NCBI RefSeq assembly: GCF_030269125.1
Contig: NZ_BSSM01000028.1
Span: 28,577 to 92,576, forward strand
Length of the DNA stretch: 64,000 nucleotides
Reading direction: 5' to 3'
DNA from: Streptomyces hygroscopicus subsp. hygroscopicus
GTDB taxonomy: Bacteria; Actinomycetota; Actinomycetes; Streptomycetales; Streptomycetaceae
Shown here: positions 16,842-25,144 of the stretch, piece after piece
Position numbering within the stretch: the first letter of the stretch is position 1
Layout: each line of letters opens with the position of its first letter
The notes under the pieces: generated by a model
Seen by the model: only the letters and a program-made list of their open reading frames with translations
Told to the model about the DNA's origin: nothing
Databases searched by the model: none
Made by a program: the position numbers and the translations under genes

Positions 16842-19800
16842 CTAGCCGTCTGACGACTTGCCACCCGAACGGGGGGCGCCGACCGTCGCGCCCGCCTTGA
16901 CCGAGCCGTCCTTGCCGGCACCCGGCGCCTCGAAGGACTCCAACGCGTCCAGCACGTCCTGGACGCGGGAGATCTCGGCGTTGATGTCCTCGCGCCTGCG
17001 CACCAGGACCTCCAGCTCCCGCTTGCCCTCCTCGACCGAGCGCCGTGCCTCCTGGATCGCCTCCGCCTTCAGCTCCTCGGCCTCCTTGACCAGCCGGGCC
17101 TTCTTCTGCTCGGCCTCCTTCAGCAGACCCTCCGCCTTCTTGACGGCCGCGATGCGCACCTTGCCCGCCTCGGAGTCGGCGTCCGAGAGGATCTCCTTCG
17201 CCTTCGCCTGGGCCTTCTCCAACTGCTCCTCGGCGGCCTTGATGAGCGCGTCGCAGCGGTCGCCGGTGGACTTCATCGTCTCGGCGGCCTCGCGGCGGGC
17301 CCGCGCGTGCAGGTCCTCGATCTCCGCGGTGACCCGCTCGCGCAGCTCCTCGGCCCGCTCCCGGATCGCGGTCGCGTCCCGGCGGGCGCCGACCAGCAGC
17401 TCGTCCGCGTCCGTGCGGGCCTTCTCGACCAGCGAGTTGCCCTCGATGGTCGACTCGGAGACGATCCGCTCCGCCTCGGCGCGGGCCGCGCCCACCATGG
17501 TGTCGGCCTGCGCCTCGGCGTCCGCCGTGGTCTTCAGCGCCTGCTGCTGCGCCTCGGTGAGCAGCTTGTCCGCCTCGGCCGTGGTCTCGCCGATGAGCTT
17601 GTCGACCTGCTCCGCCGCCTCCGAACGCCGCTTGTTCGCGTCCTTGCGGGCCTCGTCCAGGGTCCGCTCGGCCTCCTTGCGCGCCGTACCGACGAGCCGC
17701 TCGGCCGCCGCCTCCGCGTCCGCCCTGACCCGCTCGGCCTCGGCCCGCATCTGCTCGGCGTGCGCCTGCGCGGAACCCACGGTCTCGGCGGCCTCGGCCC
17801 GCAGCCGCTCCGCCTCCGTGGTGGCCTCGCCGACCAGCTGATCGGCGGCGGCCCGCGCCTTCGCCCGCACGCGTTCGGCCTCGGCCACGGACTCGGAGCG
17901 CACGCGCTCGGCCTCGGCCACGGACTCGGAGCGCACGCGCTCGGCCTCGGCCACGGACTCGGAGCGCACGCGCTCGGCCTCCGCCGCGGTCTCCGTCTGG
18001 AGCCGCTCCGCCTCCGCGACCGTCTCCGTCTGGAGAAGCTCGGCCTCCTTGCGCGCCTCCGTGATGAGGGTGTCCGCCTGCGTCGCCGCGTCCGAACGGA
18101 TGCGGTTGGCGTCCTCGCGGGCGTCCGCCCGGGTCCGGGCCGCCGCCTGGTCCGCCTCGGCCAGCGCGTCCGACGCCTCGGTACGCACCCGCTGCGCGTA
18201 CTCGCCCGCGTCCGCACGCAGCCGCTCGGCCTCCGCCGTCGCCTCCGCGAGGGCGCGCTCGGCCAGCGCACGCGCCGCCTCGGCCTCCTCGCGCGCCTCC
18301 TGCCGCAGCCGCCCGGCGTCCTCGCCGGCCCGCTCCCGCTCGGCGTGCGCGTCGGCCCGCAGCCGGTCGGCCTCCTCCTCGGCCTCCCGCTTCGTACGCT
18401 CCGCCGCGTGCTCGGCGGCCGAACGCAGGCCCGCGATCTCCTCCTGCGCCTGCTCGTGCAGCCCCGCCACGGAGTCCCGCACCTGCTGCGCGTGCTGGTC
18501 GGCCGCGGAGACCATCTCACCGGCCCGCCGCTCGGCCTCCTCGACCAGACGGACCGCCTCGGCCTGCGCGTCCTCGACCCGCTTGCGCGCCGAGGCCAGC
18601 AGCTCCTCGCTCTGCTCCCGCGCCCGTCGGCGCTCCTCGTCGGCCTCCTCGCGGGCCGCGCCGAGCAGCTCCTCGGCCTCGCGCCGGCGCCGGGCGGCCT
18701 CCTCCTGCGCGGCGGTCAGCGTCTCGGACGCCTCGGCGGCGAGCCGCTCGGCGGCGGCCTGCGCCTCCGCGCGCACCCGGTCGGCGCTCTCCTGCGCCTC
18801 CGTCTTCAGCCGCTCCGCCTCGGCCGCGGCCTCCGTGCGCAGCCGTACGGCGACGGCCTCGCCCTCGGCGCGGGACGCGGCCGCGTCGGCCGCGGCCTCG
18901 TTGCGCAGCCGGTCCGCCTCGGTCTCGGCCTGCTCCTGGAGCGTCCGGATGCGCTCGGCGGCCTCGGCGCGCAGCCGCTCGGCCTCCTCCGCGGCCTCCT
19001 TGCGGATCCGCGCGGCCTGCGCGCGGGCGTCCGTGAGCGCCTGCTCGGCCGACGTCAGCCGCTCCTGCGCCTCGTCACCCAGTCGGGTCAGTTCCTCGGC
19101 GGCCTCCGCGCGCCGCGCCTCGACCGCCTTGTCGGTCTCCTCGCGCAGCTCCTGGGCCGCCTTCTCGGCCTCCGCCCTGACGGACCCGGCCCGCTCGTCG
19201 GCCTCGGTGCGCAGCCGCTCGGCCTCCGCGCGGGCGCGCTCCAGCGTCTCCTCGGCCTGCCGGCGCAGCGCCGTGGCGCGCTCGATGGCCTCGGTGCGCA
19301 CCTTCTCGCTGTCGGCGGTCGCCTTCTGCCGCAGCTCGTCGGCGTCCGCCTTGGCCTTGGCCAGCAGCTCCTCGGCGGACTTGGCCGCCTCCTCGATCTT
19401 GGTGACCGACTCCCGGCGGGCCTCCGCCCGGATCGACTCGCCCTCGGCCACCGCGTCGGACCGCAGCTGCTCGGCCTCGTCGCGCAGCCGGCGCGCCTCC
19501 TCCTGCAGCTCGACCGTCTTGGCGCGGTACTCCTCGGTGTCGTCCTTCGCCGCGCCCTTGAGCTGCTCGGCGATGTCGTGCGCCTCGGCCCGCAGCCGGT
19601 CCGCCTCGGCCTCGGCCTCCTTGCGGATCCGGTCGGCCTTCTCGGCGGCGGCCCTGGTGGTCTTCTGGGCGTCCTCCGACGCCTTGTTGAGGACCTCCTC
19701 GGCGGTCCTGGCCGCCTTGGACAGCTGCGAGGCCGTCTCCTCGGCGGTGACCGTCCGGGCCTTCTCCACGGCCTCGGCGACGATCTTCTCCGCCTCGGCG

Positions 19801-20822
19801 CGGGCGTCCGCCACCAGCTGCTCGGCCTCCGAGCGGGTGGTCTCGGCCTCCTTGGTGGCCTCCGCGACCAGCCGCGCGACCTGCTCCTTGGCGGTGCGGG
19901 TGCGCGTCTCGTTGGCCGCCTCGGCGCCCGCCAACCTCTTGGCGGCGGCCTCCTCGGCCTCGGTGACCAGCTTCTCGGCCTCGGACTGCGCCTTGCGCAG
20001 CGCCTCCTCCGCCTCGGCCATCCGCTTCTCGGCGGCCCGGCTCAGCTCCGTCGCCTGCCGGCGGGCGGCGTCCGACTCGGTGGCCGTGGTGGTGCGCAGC
20101 CGCTCGGCGTGCTCGGTGGCCTCCTGGGCCTGCGTGGACGCCGCGTTCAGCAGCCGCTCGGCGTCGGTGCGGGCCCGGCGCAGGATCTGCTCGGCCTCGG
20201 CGCGGGCCTCCTCGGCCTCGCCGCGCAGCCGGTCCCGGGCCTCCCGGGTCAGCCGCTCGGCCTCCGCGCGGGCGGCGGCCATCGCCTGCTCGGCCTCCGC
20301 GCGGGACTCGTCGAGCAGCCGGCGGGCCTGCTGCTCCGTACGGGCGCGCAGCTGCTCCGCCCATGCCACGTTCTCGTTGACGTGCGACTCGACGGTCGCC
20401 CTGCGCTCGGCCAGCTCCTGGTCCAGCTGCTGGCGCCGGGTCACCGCCTCCTGGTGCAGCTCGGCCTGGAGCCGGGCGGCCTGCTCGGCGTGCTCCTGGA
20501 GGATCCGCTGGGTCTGCGCGCGGACCTGGCTCAGCTCGCGCTCGGCGTCCTGCCGCAGCTGCTCCGCCTGCATCTGGGCATTGCGGAGCAACTGTTCGGC
20601 CTGATAGCCGATGTCGCCGCCGTCGAAGGCGGGACGGGTCATCAGGGTGCGGCGCGCCTCGTGCAGCTTGGCGCGCAGCACCTCGACCTGGTAGCCGAGG
20701 TCCTCGGCGTGCTGGATCGCCTTCTCCCGCTCGGTCCTCAGCCGCTTCATATCGGCCTCGAACCGAGAGAGGTGGTCGACGTCAGCCGCCGGCTCTCGCT
20801 CCTGGCTCTCGTAGCCCCGCAC
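16842..20822 (-). CDS. scy: Scy, polarisome coiled-coil scaffold protein
   Basis: A 1326-residue protein, the same length I recall for S. coelicolor Scy, that organises the tip-organising centre with DivIVA and FilP and marks new branch sites. The first 40 residues (SRFEADMKRLRTEREKAIQH) are a short canonical coiled coil. After a linker around RPAFDGGDIGYQAEQ come over 1100 residues of Ala/Glu/Arg-rich hendecad-based repeats (units like AEAERLRAEA). The C-terminal end LVRRREDINAEISRVQDVLD echoes the FilP end. GTG start. Antisense frames of 1281 and 851 codons exist only because of the extreme codon bias. A triplicated 33-bp unit lies within it. Confidence 0.97.
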   Translation of the reverse strand: MRGYESQEREPAADVDHLSRFEADMKRLRTEREKAIQHAEDLGYQVEVLRAKLHEARRTLMTRPAFDGGDIGYQAEQLLRNAQMQAEQLRQDAERELSQVRAQTQRILQEHAEQAARLQAELHQEAVTRRQQLDQELAERRATVESHVNENVAWAEQLRARTEQQARRLLDESRAEAEQAMAAARAEAERLTREARDRLRGEAEEARAEAEQILRRARTDAERLLNAASTQAQEATEHAERLRTTTATESDAARRQATELSRAAEKRMAEAEEALRKAQSEAEKLVTEAEEAAAKRLAGAEAANETRTRTAKEQVARLVAEATKEAETTRSEAEQLVADARAEAEKIVAEAVEKARTVTAEETASQLSKAARTAEEVLNKASEDAQKTTRAAAEKADRIRKEAEAEADRLRAEAHDIAEQLKGAAKDDTEEYRAKTVELQEEARRLRDEAEQLRSDAVAEGESIRAEARRESVTKIEEAAKSAEELLAKAKADADELRQKATADSEKVRTEAIERATALRRQAEETLERARAEAERLRTEADERAGSVRAEAEKAAQELREETDKAVEARRAEAAEELTRLGDEAQERLTSAEQALTDARAQAARIRKEAAEEAERLRAEAAERIRTLQEQAETEADRLRNEAAADAAASRAEGEAVAVRLRTEAAAEAERLKTEAQESADRVRAEAQAAAERLAAEASETLTAAQEEAARRRREAEELLGAAREEADEERRRAREQSEELLASARKRVEDAQAEAVRLVEEAERRAGEMVSAADQHAQQVRDSVAGLHEQAQEEIAGLRSAAEHAAERTKREAEEEADRLRADAHAERERAGEDAGRLRQEAREEAEAARALAERALAEATAEAERLRADAGEYAQRVRTEASDALAEADQAAARTRADAREDANRIRSDAATQADTLITEARKEAELLQTETVAEAERLQTETAAEAERVRSESVAEAERVRSESVAEAERVRSESVAEAERVRAKARAAADQLVGEATTEAERLRAEAAETVGSAQAHAEQMRAEAERVRADAEAAAERLVGTARKEAERTLDEARKDANKRRSEAAEQVDKLIGETTAEADKLLTEAQQQALKTTADAEAQADTMVGAARAEAERIVSESTIEGNSLVEKARTDADELLVGARRDATAIRERAEELRERVTAEIEDLHARARREAAETMKSTGDRCDALIKAAEEQLEKAQAKAKEILSDADSEAGKVRIAAVKKAEGLLKEAEQKKARLVKEAEELKAEAIQEARRSVEEGKRELEVLVRRREDINAEISRVQDVLDALESFEAPGAGKDGSVKAGATVGAPRSGGKSSDG
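17875..17973 (-). repeat. Three exact 33-bp tandem copies inside scy
   Basis: Units 17875-17907, 17908-17940 and 17941-17973 are identical. Each encodes eleven residues (AERVRSESVAE in one phase), so the copy number can change without breaking the reading frame or the 11-residue (hendecad) coiled-coil register. Confidence 0.95.
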
Positions 20823-21031
20823 TGCGCGGTCCCATCCGTCCCCTGGTCAGCTTCTCGAACGAGCCACGTCCAACCGCCGAACGGGGCCCCCGGGGAAATG
20901 GTGTCAGATCAACGGTGGAGCACCGGCTGCTGCCCCGACGCACGTCCCCCGAAACCCGGACCCCGGCATGCGGCCGCCCCAGAGGTTCGGGGACGACCGC
21001 CCCCAACCCTACCGGCCCTTATGTACGGTGG

Positions 21032-21472
21032 TCAGTGCTCGGCGGACTCAACCGGGGCCGAAGTCACCAGTTCCGTGAGGACTCCATGGCAGTCCTTGGG
21101 GTGCAGGAAGGTGATCCGGGACCCCATGGAGCCGCGCCGCGGCTCGTCGTAGAGCACCCGCACGCCCTTGCCGCGGATGTCCTCGGAGTCGGCGTCGACG
21201 TCCGCCGTGCCGAAGGCGATGTGGTGCACGCCCTCGCCGTTCTTGGCCAGCCACTTGCCGACCGCGGAGTCCTCGCGGGTCGGTTCCAGCAGCTGGAGGT
21301 AGGAGGCACCGCCGTCGGAGGTCTCGTTGATCTTGAGCATGGCCTCGCGCACGCCCTGTTCCTCGTTGACTTCGGTGTGGAACACCTCGAAGCCGTACGT
21401 GGCCCGGTAGAACTCGACAGTGGCGTCGAGGTCGTGGCAGGCGATCCCGATGTGGTCGATTCGCGTCAGCAT
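21032..21472 (-). CDS. mce: Methylmalonyl-CoA epimerase
   Basis: Interconverts (R)- and (S)-methylmalonyl-CoA, linking propionyl-CoA or succinyl-CoA pools to polyketide extender units. It is 146 residues long with the vicinal-oxygen-chelate fold. Metal ligands are visible in RIDHIGIACHDL (His), VHHIAFGTADVD (His) and the C-terminal Glu in GVLTELV. Divergent from the thiolase gene, with an inverted repeat between them. Together with meaB and the adenosyltransferase it belongs to the B12 mutase system. Confidence 0.95.
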   Translation of the reverse strand: MLTRIDHIGIACHDLDATVEFYRATYGFEVFHTEVNEEQGVREAMLKINETSDGGASYLQLLEPTREDSAVGKWLAKNGEGVHHIAFGTADVDADSEDIRGKGVRVLYDEPRRGSMGSRITFLHPKDCHGVLTELVTSAPVESAEH

Positions 21473-21542
21473 GGTTTCAGTGCAGCGCTAAGGCGGTGGT
21501 TACGCAACGTGCGCGCGATCACACCGACAGAGCGATGACGGC

Positions 21543-21559
21543 ACTGAGTGACTCTCAGT
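21543..21559. promoter_or_regulatory. Dyad between epimerase and thiolase genes
   Basis: ACTGAG-TGACT-CTCAGT, six-base arms with a 5-nt spacer, in the 149-bp divergent promoter region. Position and symmetry suggest an operator shared by mce and the thiolase gene; the regulator is not known. Confidence 0.45.
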
Positions 21560-21621
21560 ACATTCGATGTAAACCCTCGTTCACTCCTCGGCTCTGCGTA
21601 GCTGGAAGGGGATCGCACCTC

Positions 21622-22821
21622 ATGTCTTCTGGAACGAACAGCTCGGTGATCGTCGCGGGCGCCCGTACGCCCATGGGACGACTGCTCGGCTCCCTGAAGT
21701 CCTTCTCCGCGGCCGACCTGGGCGGTTTCGCCATCAAGGCCGCCCTGGACCGCGCCGGCATCGGCGGTGACCAGGTGCAGTACGTGATCATGGGCCAGGT
21801 GCTGCAGGCCGGCGCCGGCCAGATCCCGGCCCGCCAGGCCGCCGTCAAGGGCGGCATCCCGATGAGCGTCCCGGCCCTCACCGTCAACAAGGTGTGCCTC
21901 TCCGGACTGGACGCCATCGCCCTGGCCGACCAGCTGATCCGCGCCGGCGAGTTCGACATCGTCGTGGCGGGCGGCATGGAGTCCATGACCAACGCGCCGC
22001 ACCTGCTGCCCAAGTCCCGTGAGGGCTACAAGTACGGCTCGATCGAGATGCTCGACTCGATGGCCCACGACGGTCTGACCGACTCCTTCGAGAACATCGC
22101 CATGGGCGAGTCGACCGAGCACCACAACACCCGCCTCGGCATCGGCCGCCTCGCACAGGACGAGATCGGCGCCCTCTCCCACCAGCGGGCCGCCGCCGCG
22201 CAGAAGAACGGCGTGTTCGAGGCCGAGATCACCCCCGTGGAGATCCCGCAGCGCAAGGGTGACCCGATCCTGTTCAGCAAGGACGAGGGCATCCGCGCCG
22301 ACACCACCGTGGAGACGCTGGGCAAGCTGCGCCCGTCCTTCACCAAGGACGGCACCATCACCGCCGGCACCTCCTCGCAGATCTCCGACGGTGCCGCCGC
22401 CGTGGTCGTGATGAGCAAGGCCAAGGCCGAGGAGCTGGGCCTGGAGTGGCTCGCCGAGATCGGCGCGCACGGCAACGTGGCGGGCCCGGACAACTCGCTG
22501 CACTCCCAGCCGTCCAACGCCATCCTCAACGCCCTCAAGAAGGAGGGCCGCGAGGTCGCCGACCTCGACCTGATCGAGATCAACGAGGCGTTCGCCTCCG
22601 TCACCGTGCAGTCAATGAAGGACCTCGGTGTTTCCACGGAAAAGGTGAACGTCAACGGCGGCGCGATCGCGCTCGGCCACCCGATCGGCATGTCCGGCGC
22701 CCGCCTCGTGCTCCACTTGGCGCTGGAGCTCAAGCGCCGGGGCGGCGGCATCGGCGCGGCCGCGCTGTGCGGTGGCGGCGGCCAGGGTGACGCCCTGATC
22801 GTGCGGGTACCGAAGGCCTGA
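21622..22821 (+). CDS. Acetyl-CoA acetyltransferase (thiolase)
   Basis: Condenses two acetyl-CoA to acetoacetyl-CoA or the reverse (biosynthetic thiolase type). It is 399 residues long. The nucleophilic Cys is in TVNKVCLSGLDAI (about residue 94), the second motif is NVNGGAIALGHPIGMSGARL (His), and the C-terminal active Cys is in AALCGGGGQGDA. The start has GGAAGGGG about 11 nt upstream; the frame reaching 21496 crosses the promoter region. Divergent from mce, and 39 bp upstream of meaB on the same strand, so thiolase and meaB are probably one operon. Confidence 0.95.
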   Translation: MSSGTNSSVIVAGARTPMGRLLGSLKSFSAADLGGFAIKAALDRAGIGGDQVQYVIMGQVLQAGAGQIPARQAAVKGGIPMSVPALTVNKVCLSGLDAIALADQLIRAGEFDIVVAGGMESMTNAPHLLPKSREGYKYGSIEMLDSMAHDGLTDSFENIAMGESTEHHNTRLGIGRLAQDEIGALSHQRAAAAQKNGVFEAEITPVEIPQRKGDPILFSKDEGIRADTTVETLGKLRPSFTKDGTITAGTSSQISDGAAAVVVMSKAKAEELGLEWLAEIGAHGNVAGPDNSLHSQPSNAILNALKKEGREVADLDLIEINEAFASVTVQSMKDLGVSTEKVNVNGGAIALGHPIGMSGARLVLHLALELKRRGGGIGAAALCGGGGQGDALIVRVPKA

Positions 22822-22860
22822 GCCCTTCCGTCAGGTCGGTGAAGTGAACGGAGCTGTGTG

Positions 22861-23817
22861 ATGCAGGACGTCTCCTCTCTGGTGGCCCAGGCGAGGGAAG
22901 GCCGGCCGCGGGCCGTGGCCCGGCTGATCTCCCTGGTGGAGGGGGCGTCCCCGCAGCTCAGGGAGGTCATGGCGGCGCTGGCCCCGCTGACCGGCAACGC
23001 CTATGTGGTGGGCCTGACCGGCTCGCCGGGCGTCGGCAAGTCGACCTCCACGTCCGCGCTCGTCGCGGCCTACCGCAAGCAGGGCAAGCGGGTCGGCGTC
23101 CTGGCCGTCGACCCGTCCTCGCCCTTCTCCGGCGGCGCCCTGCTGGGCGACCGCGTGCGCATGGCGGAGCACGCCTCGGACCCCGGCGTCTACATCCGCT
23201 CCATGGCCACCCGGGGCCACCTCGGCGGCCTCGCCTGGTCCGCCCCGCAGGCGATCCGCGTCCTGGACGCGGCCGGCTGCGACGTGGTCCTGGTCGAGAC
23301 GGTCGGCGTGGGCCAGTCGGAGGTGGAGATCGCCGCCCAGGCGGACACCTCCGTGGTGCTGCTGGCGCCGGGCATGGGCGACGGCATCCAGGCCGCCAAG
23401 GCGGGCATCCTGGAGATCGGCGACGTCTACGTCGTCAACAAGGCGGACCGGGACGGCGCCGACGCCACCGCCCGCGAGCTGAACCACATGCTGGGCCTCG
23501 GCGAGGCCCGCAGGCCGGGTGACTGGCGGCCGCCGATCGTGAAGACGGTCGCGTCCCGCGCCGAGGGCGTGGACGAACTGGTCGAGGCCCTGGAGAAGCA
23601 CCGCGCCTGGATGGAGGAGCACGGCGTCCTCACCGAACGCCGGCGCGCCCGCGCGTCCCGCGAGGTGGAGACCATCGCGGTCACGGCCCTGCGCCGACGC
23701 ATCGGCGACCTCCACGGCGACCGCCGCCTCAGCGCCCTCGCGGAACGGATCGTCGCCGGCGAACTCGACCCCTACCGCGCGGCGGACGACCTGGTGGCAG
23801 GCCTTACGGAGCACTGA
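22861..23817 (+). CDS. meaB: MeaB-like GTPase, methylmalonyl-CoA mutase chaperone
   Basis: G3E-family GTPase that guards B12-dependent acyl-CoA mutases against inactivation and gates cofactor loading. It has 318 residues. Walker A is GSPGVGKST at about 54-62, then LAVDPSSPFSGGALLGDRVR and VLVETVGVGQSE (switch regions), NKADRDGADAT (the NKAD base-specificity box) and a C-terminal dimerisation arm. ATG 22861 is chosen; GTG 22858 is immediately in front and equally possible. It follows the thiolase gene closely. Likely clients are IcmA or methylmalonyl-CoA mutase encoded elsewhere. Confidence 0.95.
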   Translation: MQDVSSLVAQAREGRPRAVARLISLVEGASPQLREVMAALAPLTGNAYVVGLTGSPGVGKSTSTSALVAAYRKQGKRVGVLAVDPSSPFSGGALLGDRVRMAEHASDPGVYIRSMATRGHLGGLAWSAPQAIRVLDAAGCDVVLVETVGVGQSEVEIAAQADTSVVLLAPGMGDGIQAAKAGILEIGDVYVVNKADRDGADATARELNHMLGLGEARRPGDWRPPIVKTVASRAEGVDELVEALEKHRAWMEEHGVLTERRRARASREVETIAVTALRRRIGDLHGDRRLSALAERIVAGELDPYRAADDLVAGLTEH

Positions 23818-24090
23818 ACCGCCTCCGCGGGAAGACGCCGGCGGGGGCGCCTGGCCGGCCGGACCGGGCCGGGTCGGGTGGCGTGAATCCGCTCGGGCGG
23901 GCCGGCTCTGGTCCGGGCGGAGCTTGGCGAGGCTGGTCCGGGGCGAGTCTGCCTGGTGGGCCGCGTCTGCTTGGGTGGGTCGAGTCTGCTCTCGTGGGCC
24001 GGGTCTGCTCGGGTGGCGTTTGGCCGGGAGGCCGAGGCTGGTCCGGGTCGGGCTCGGCGGGGAGGCCGGGCCCGGTCCGGGGGCGTGCGA

Positions 24091-24183
24091 GTGCGGTCGG
24101 TGGGTCGGGCTGGCCGGGCGGGTGAGTCTGGTGGGGAGGCCAGGGTTCGCCGAGGTGTGCCGGGTCTGGTTCGGGTCGGCTTG
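24091..24183 (+). repeat. Copy 1 of the ~90-bp G-rich repeat
   Basis: Starts GTGCGGTCGGTGGGTCGGG and continues through GGTGAGTCTGGTGGGGAGGC and GGTTCGCCGAGGTGTGCC to GGTCGGCTTG. Near-identical to the copies starting at 24212 and 24605. Confidence 0.85.
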
Positions 24184-24211
24184 CGGGGGGCTTGGGGTGC
24201 GGGGTGTGCGC

Positions 24212-24304
24212 GTGCGGTCGGTGGGGCGGGGTCGGCCGGGCGGGTGAGTCTGGTGGGGAGGCGACGGTTCGCCGAGGTGTGCCGGGTCTGGTCCGGGTCG
24301 GCTT
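24212..24304 (+). repeat. Copy 2 of the ~90-bp G-rich repeat
   Basis: Begins 121 bp after copy 1, which defines the larger repeat period. It shares GGTGAGTCTGGTGGGGAGGC, GGTTCGCCGAGGTGTGCC and GGTCCGGGTCGGCTTG with copies 1 and 3. Confidence 0.85.
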
Positions 24305-24604
24305 GACGGGAGGCTCGGGGCGGCGGGGAGCGCGGGTCCGGGGATGTCCGAGTGCGGTCGGGTGGATGAGCCGGGGAAGTCGGGGTCTGCTGGGCGGGCC
24401 GGGTGCGGTGTGGGGCCGAGGCTGGTCGGGTGGGTGAGCCGGTTCGGCCGGCTGGGGCCGGCTGGGGACCGGGTGGTCGGCTGGGGGTGCCAGGTCGGGG
24501 GCCGGGTCTGGCCCGGTTTGACCTTGGTCGGCAAGCCGCGGTCGGGGTCGAGCGAGTCGTAGGTCGAGTTCGGCGGCGAGGCCGGGCCGGTCGGGGTCGG
24601 GCGA

Positions 24605-24683
24605 GTGCGGTTGGTGGGCCGGGTGAGTCTGGTGGGGAGGCGACGGTTCGCCGACGCGCGCCGGGTCTGGTCCGGGTCGGCTT
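24605..24683 (+). repeat. Copy 3 of the G-rich repeat, shortened
   Basis: Lacks about ten bases near the front (GTGCGGTTGGTGGGCC joined straight to GGGTGAGTCTGG) and has GACGCGCG where the others have GAGGTGTG, then returns to GGTCCGGGTCGGCTTG. Confidence 0.8.
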
Positions 24684-24840
24684 GCCGGGAGGCTGGGGGA
24701 GCCCGAGTTCGCTGGGGCTGGTCGAGGAGGCCGGGTCCGGCTCGCGAGGACCAACCCGGTCGAAAGGGGGGCGGGGCAGGCCCGGGCGCTCGGGGGGTCT
24801 GGAACCGGTCGGGCGGGAGCCTCGGTCTGGTCGAGGGGGG

Positions 24841-24970
24841 TAGGTGGCGAAGGTCCGGGTCCGCCGGGGTGGGGGTAGGTGGCGAAGGTCCGGGTCCGCC
24901 GGGGTGGGGGTAGGTGGCGAAGGCCGAGGTCTGCCGGGGTGGGGGCAGGTGGGGAAGGTCCGGGTCCGCC
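24841..24970 (+). repeat. 35-bp tandem repeat, about 3.7 copies
   Basis: Units at 24841-24875, 24876-24910 and 24911-24945, with a partial fourth at 24946-24970. The unit starts TAGGTGGCGAAGGTCCGGGT and ends GGGGTGGGGG. The first two are identical; the third has four changes. The period is not divisible by three. Confidence 0.93.
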
Positions 24971-25144
24971 TGAGGCGGCCGGGGCCGGTCGGGCCGGGTG
25001 GGCTGGTCAACGTCCGTCGTGGGCGGTTAAGTTGGGTCCATGTTCCTCCTCCTGGCATAGAGCACGCCCGCGCGCGACGCCGTGACACTTCCGGCGCCGC
25101 GTGCCTCGGTGTGCCCTTTTCCGCCTCCACCAGAGGAACCTCGC

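Larger units (their letters stand above)
23820..25020. repeat. G-rich degenerate repeat tract without a gene
   Basis: About 1.2 kb in which the plus strand is dominated by G (GGGTCGGG, GGGGTGGGGG and similar) between meaB and an MFS gene. It contains several partial copies of a unit of about 121 bp, then a 35-bp minisatellite. Long open frames on both strands are by-products of composition: they show no third-position bias, read through meaB in antisense, and the 35-bp period would shift frame. I see no promoter or RBS for a protein. Possible G-quadruplex-forming, replication- or transcription-pausing DNA. Confidence 0.75.

Noticed and set aside
17307..21152. Long plus-strand open frames (1281 and 851 codons) opposite scy
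   Set aside because: They are antisense shadows created by the strongly biased Ala/Glu/Arg codons of scy. They have no SD, no domain and a Leu/Arg/Gly or Ser/Arg pattern typical of such shadows.
24841..24970. Possible CRISPR array (regular repeats)
   Set aside because: Units are directly adjacent with no spacers, and no cas genes are nearby.
22831..25130. Pro/Thr/Arg-rich minus-strand frames across the G-rich tract
   Set aside because: They arise from the C-rich strand, continue antisense through meaB, and the 35-bp repeat would shift frame at each copy. No SD or signal peptide.
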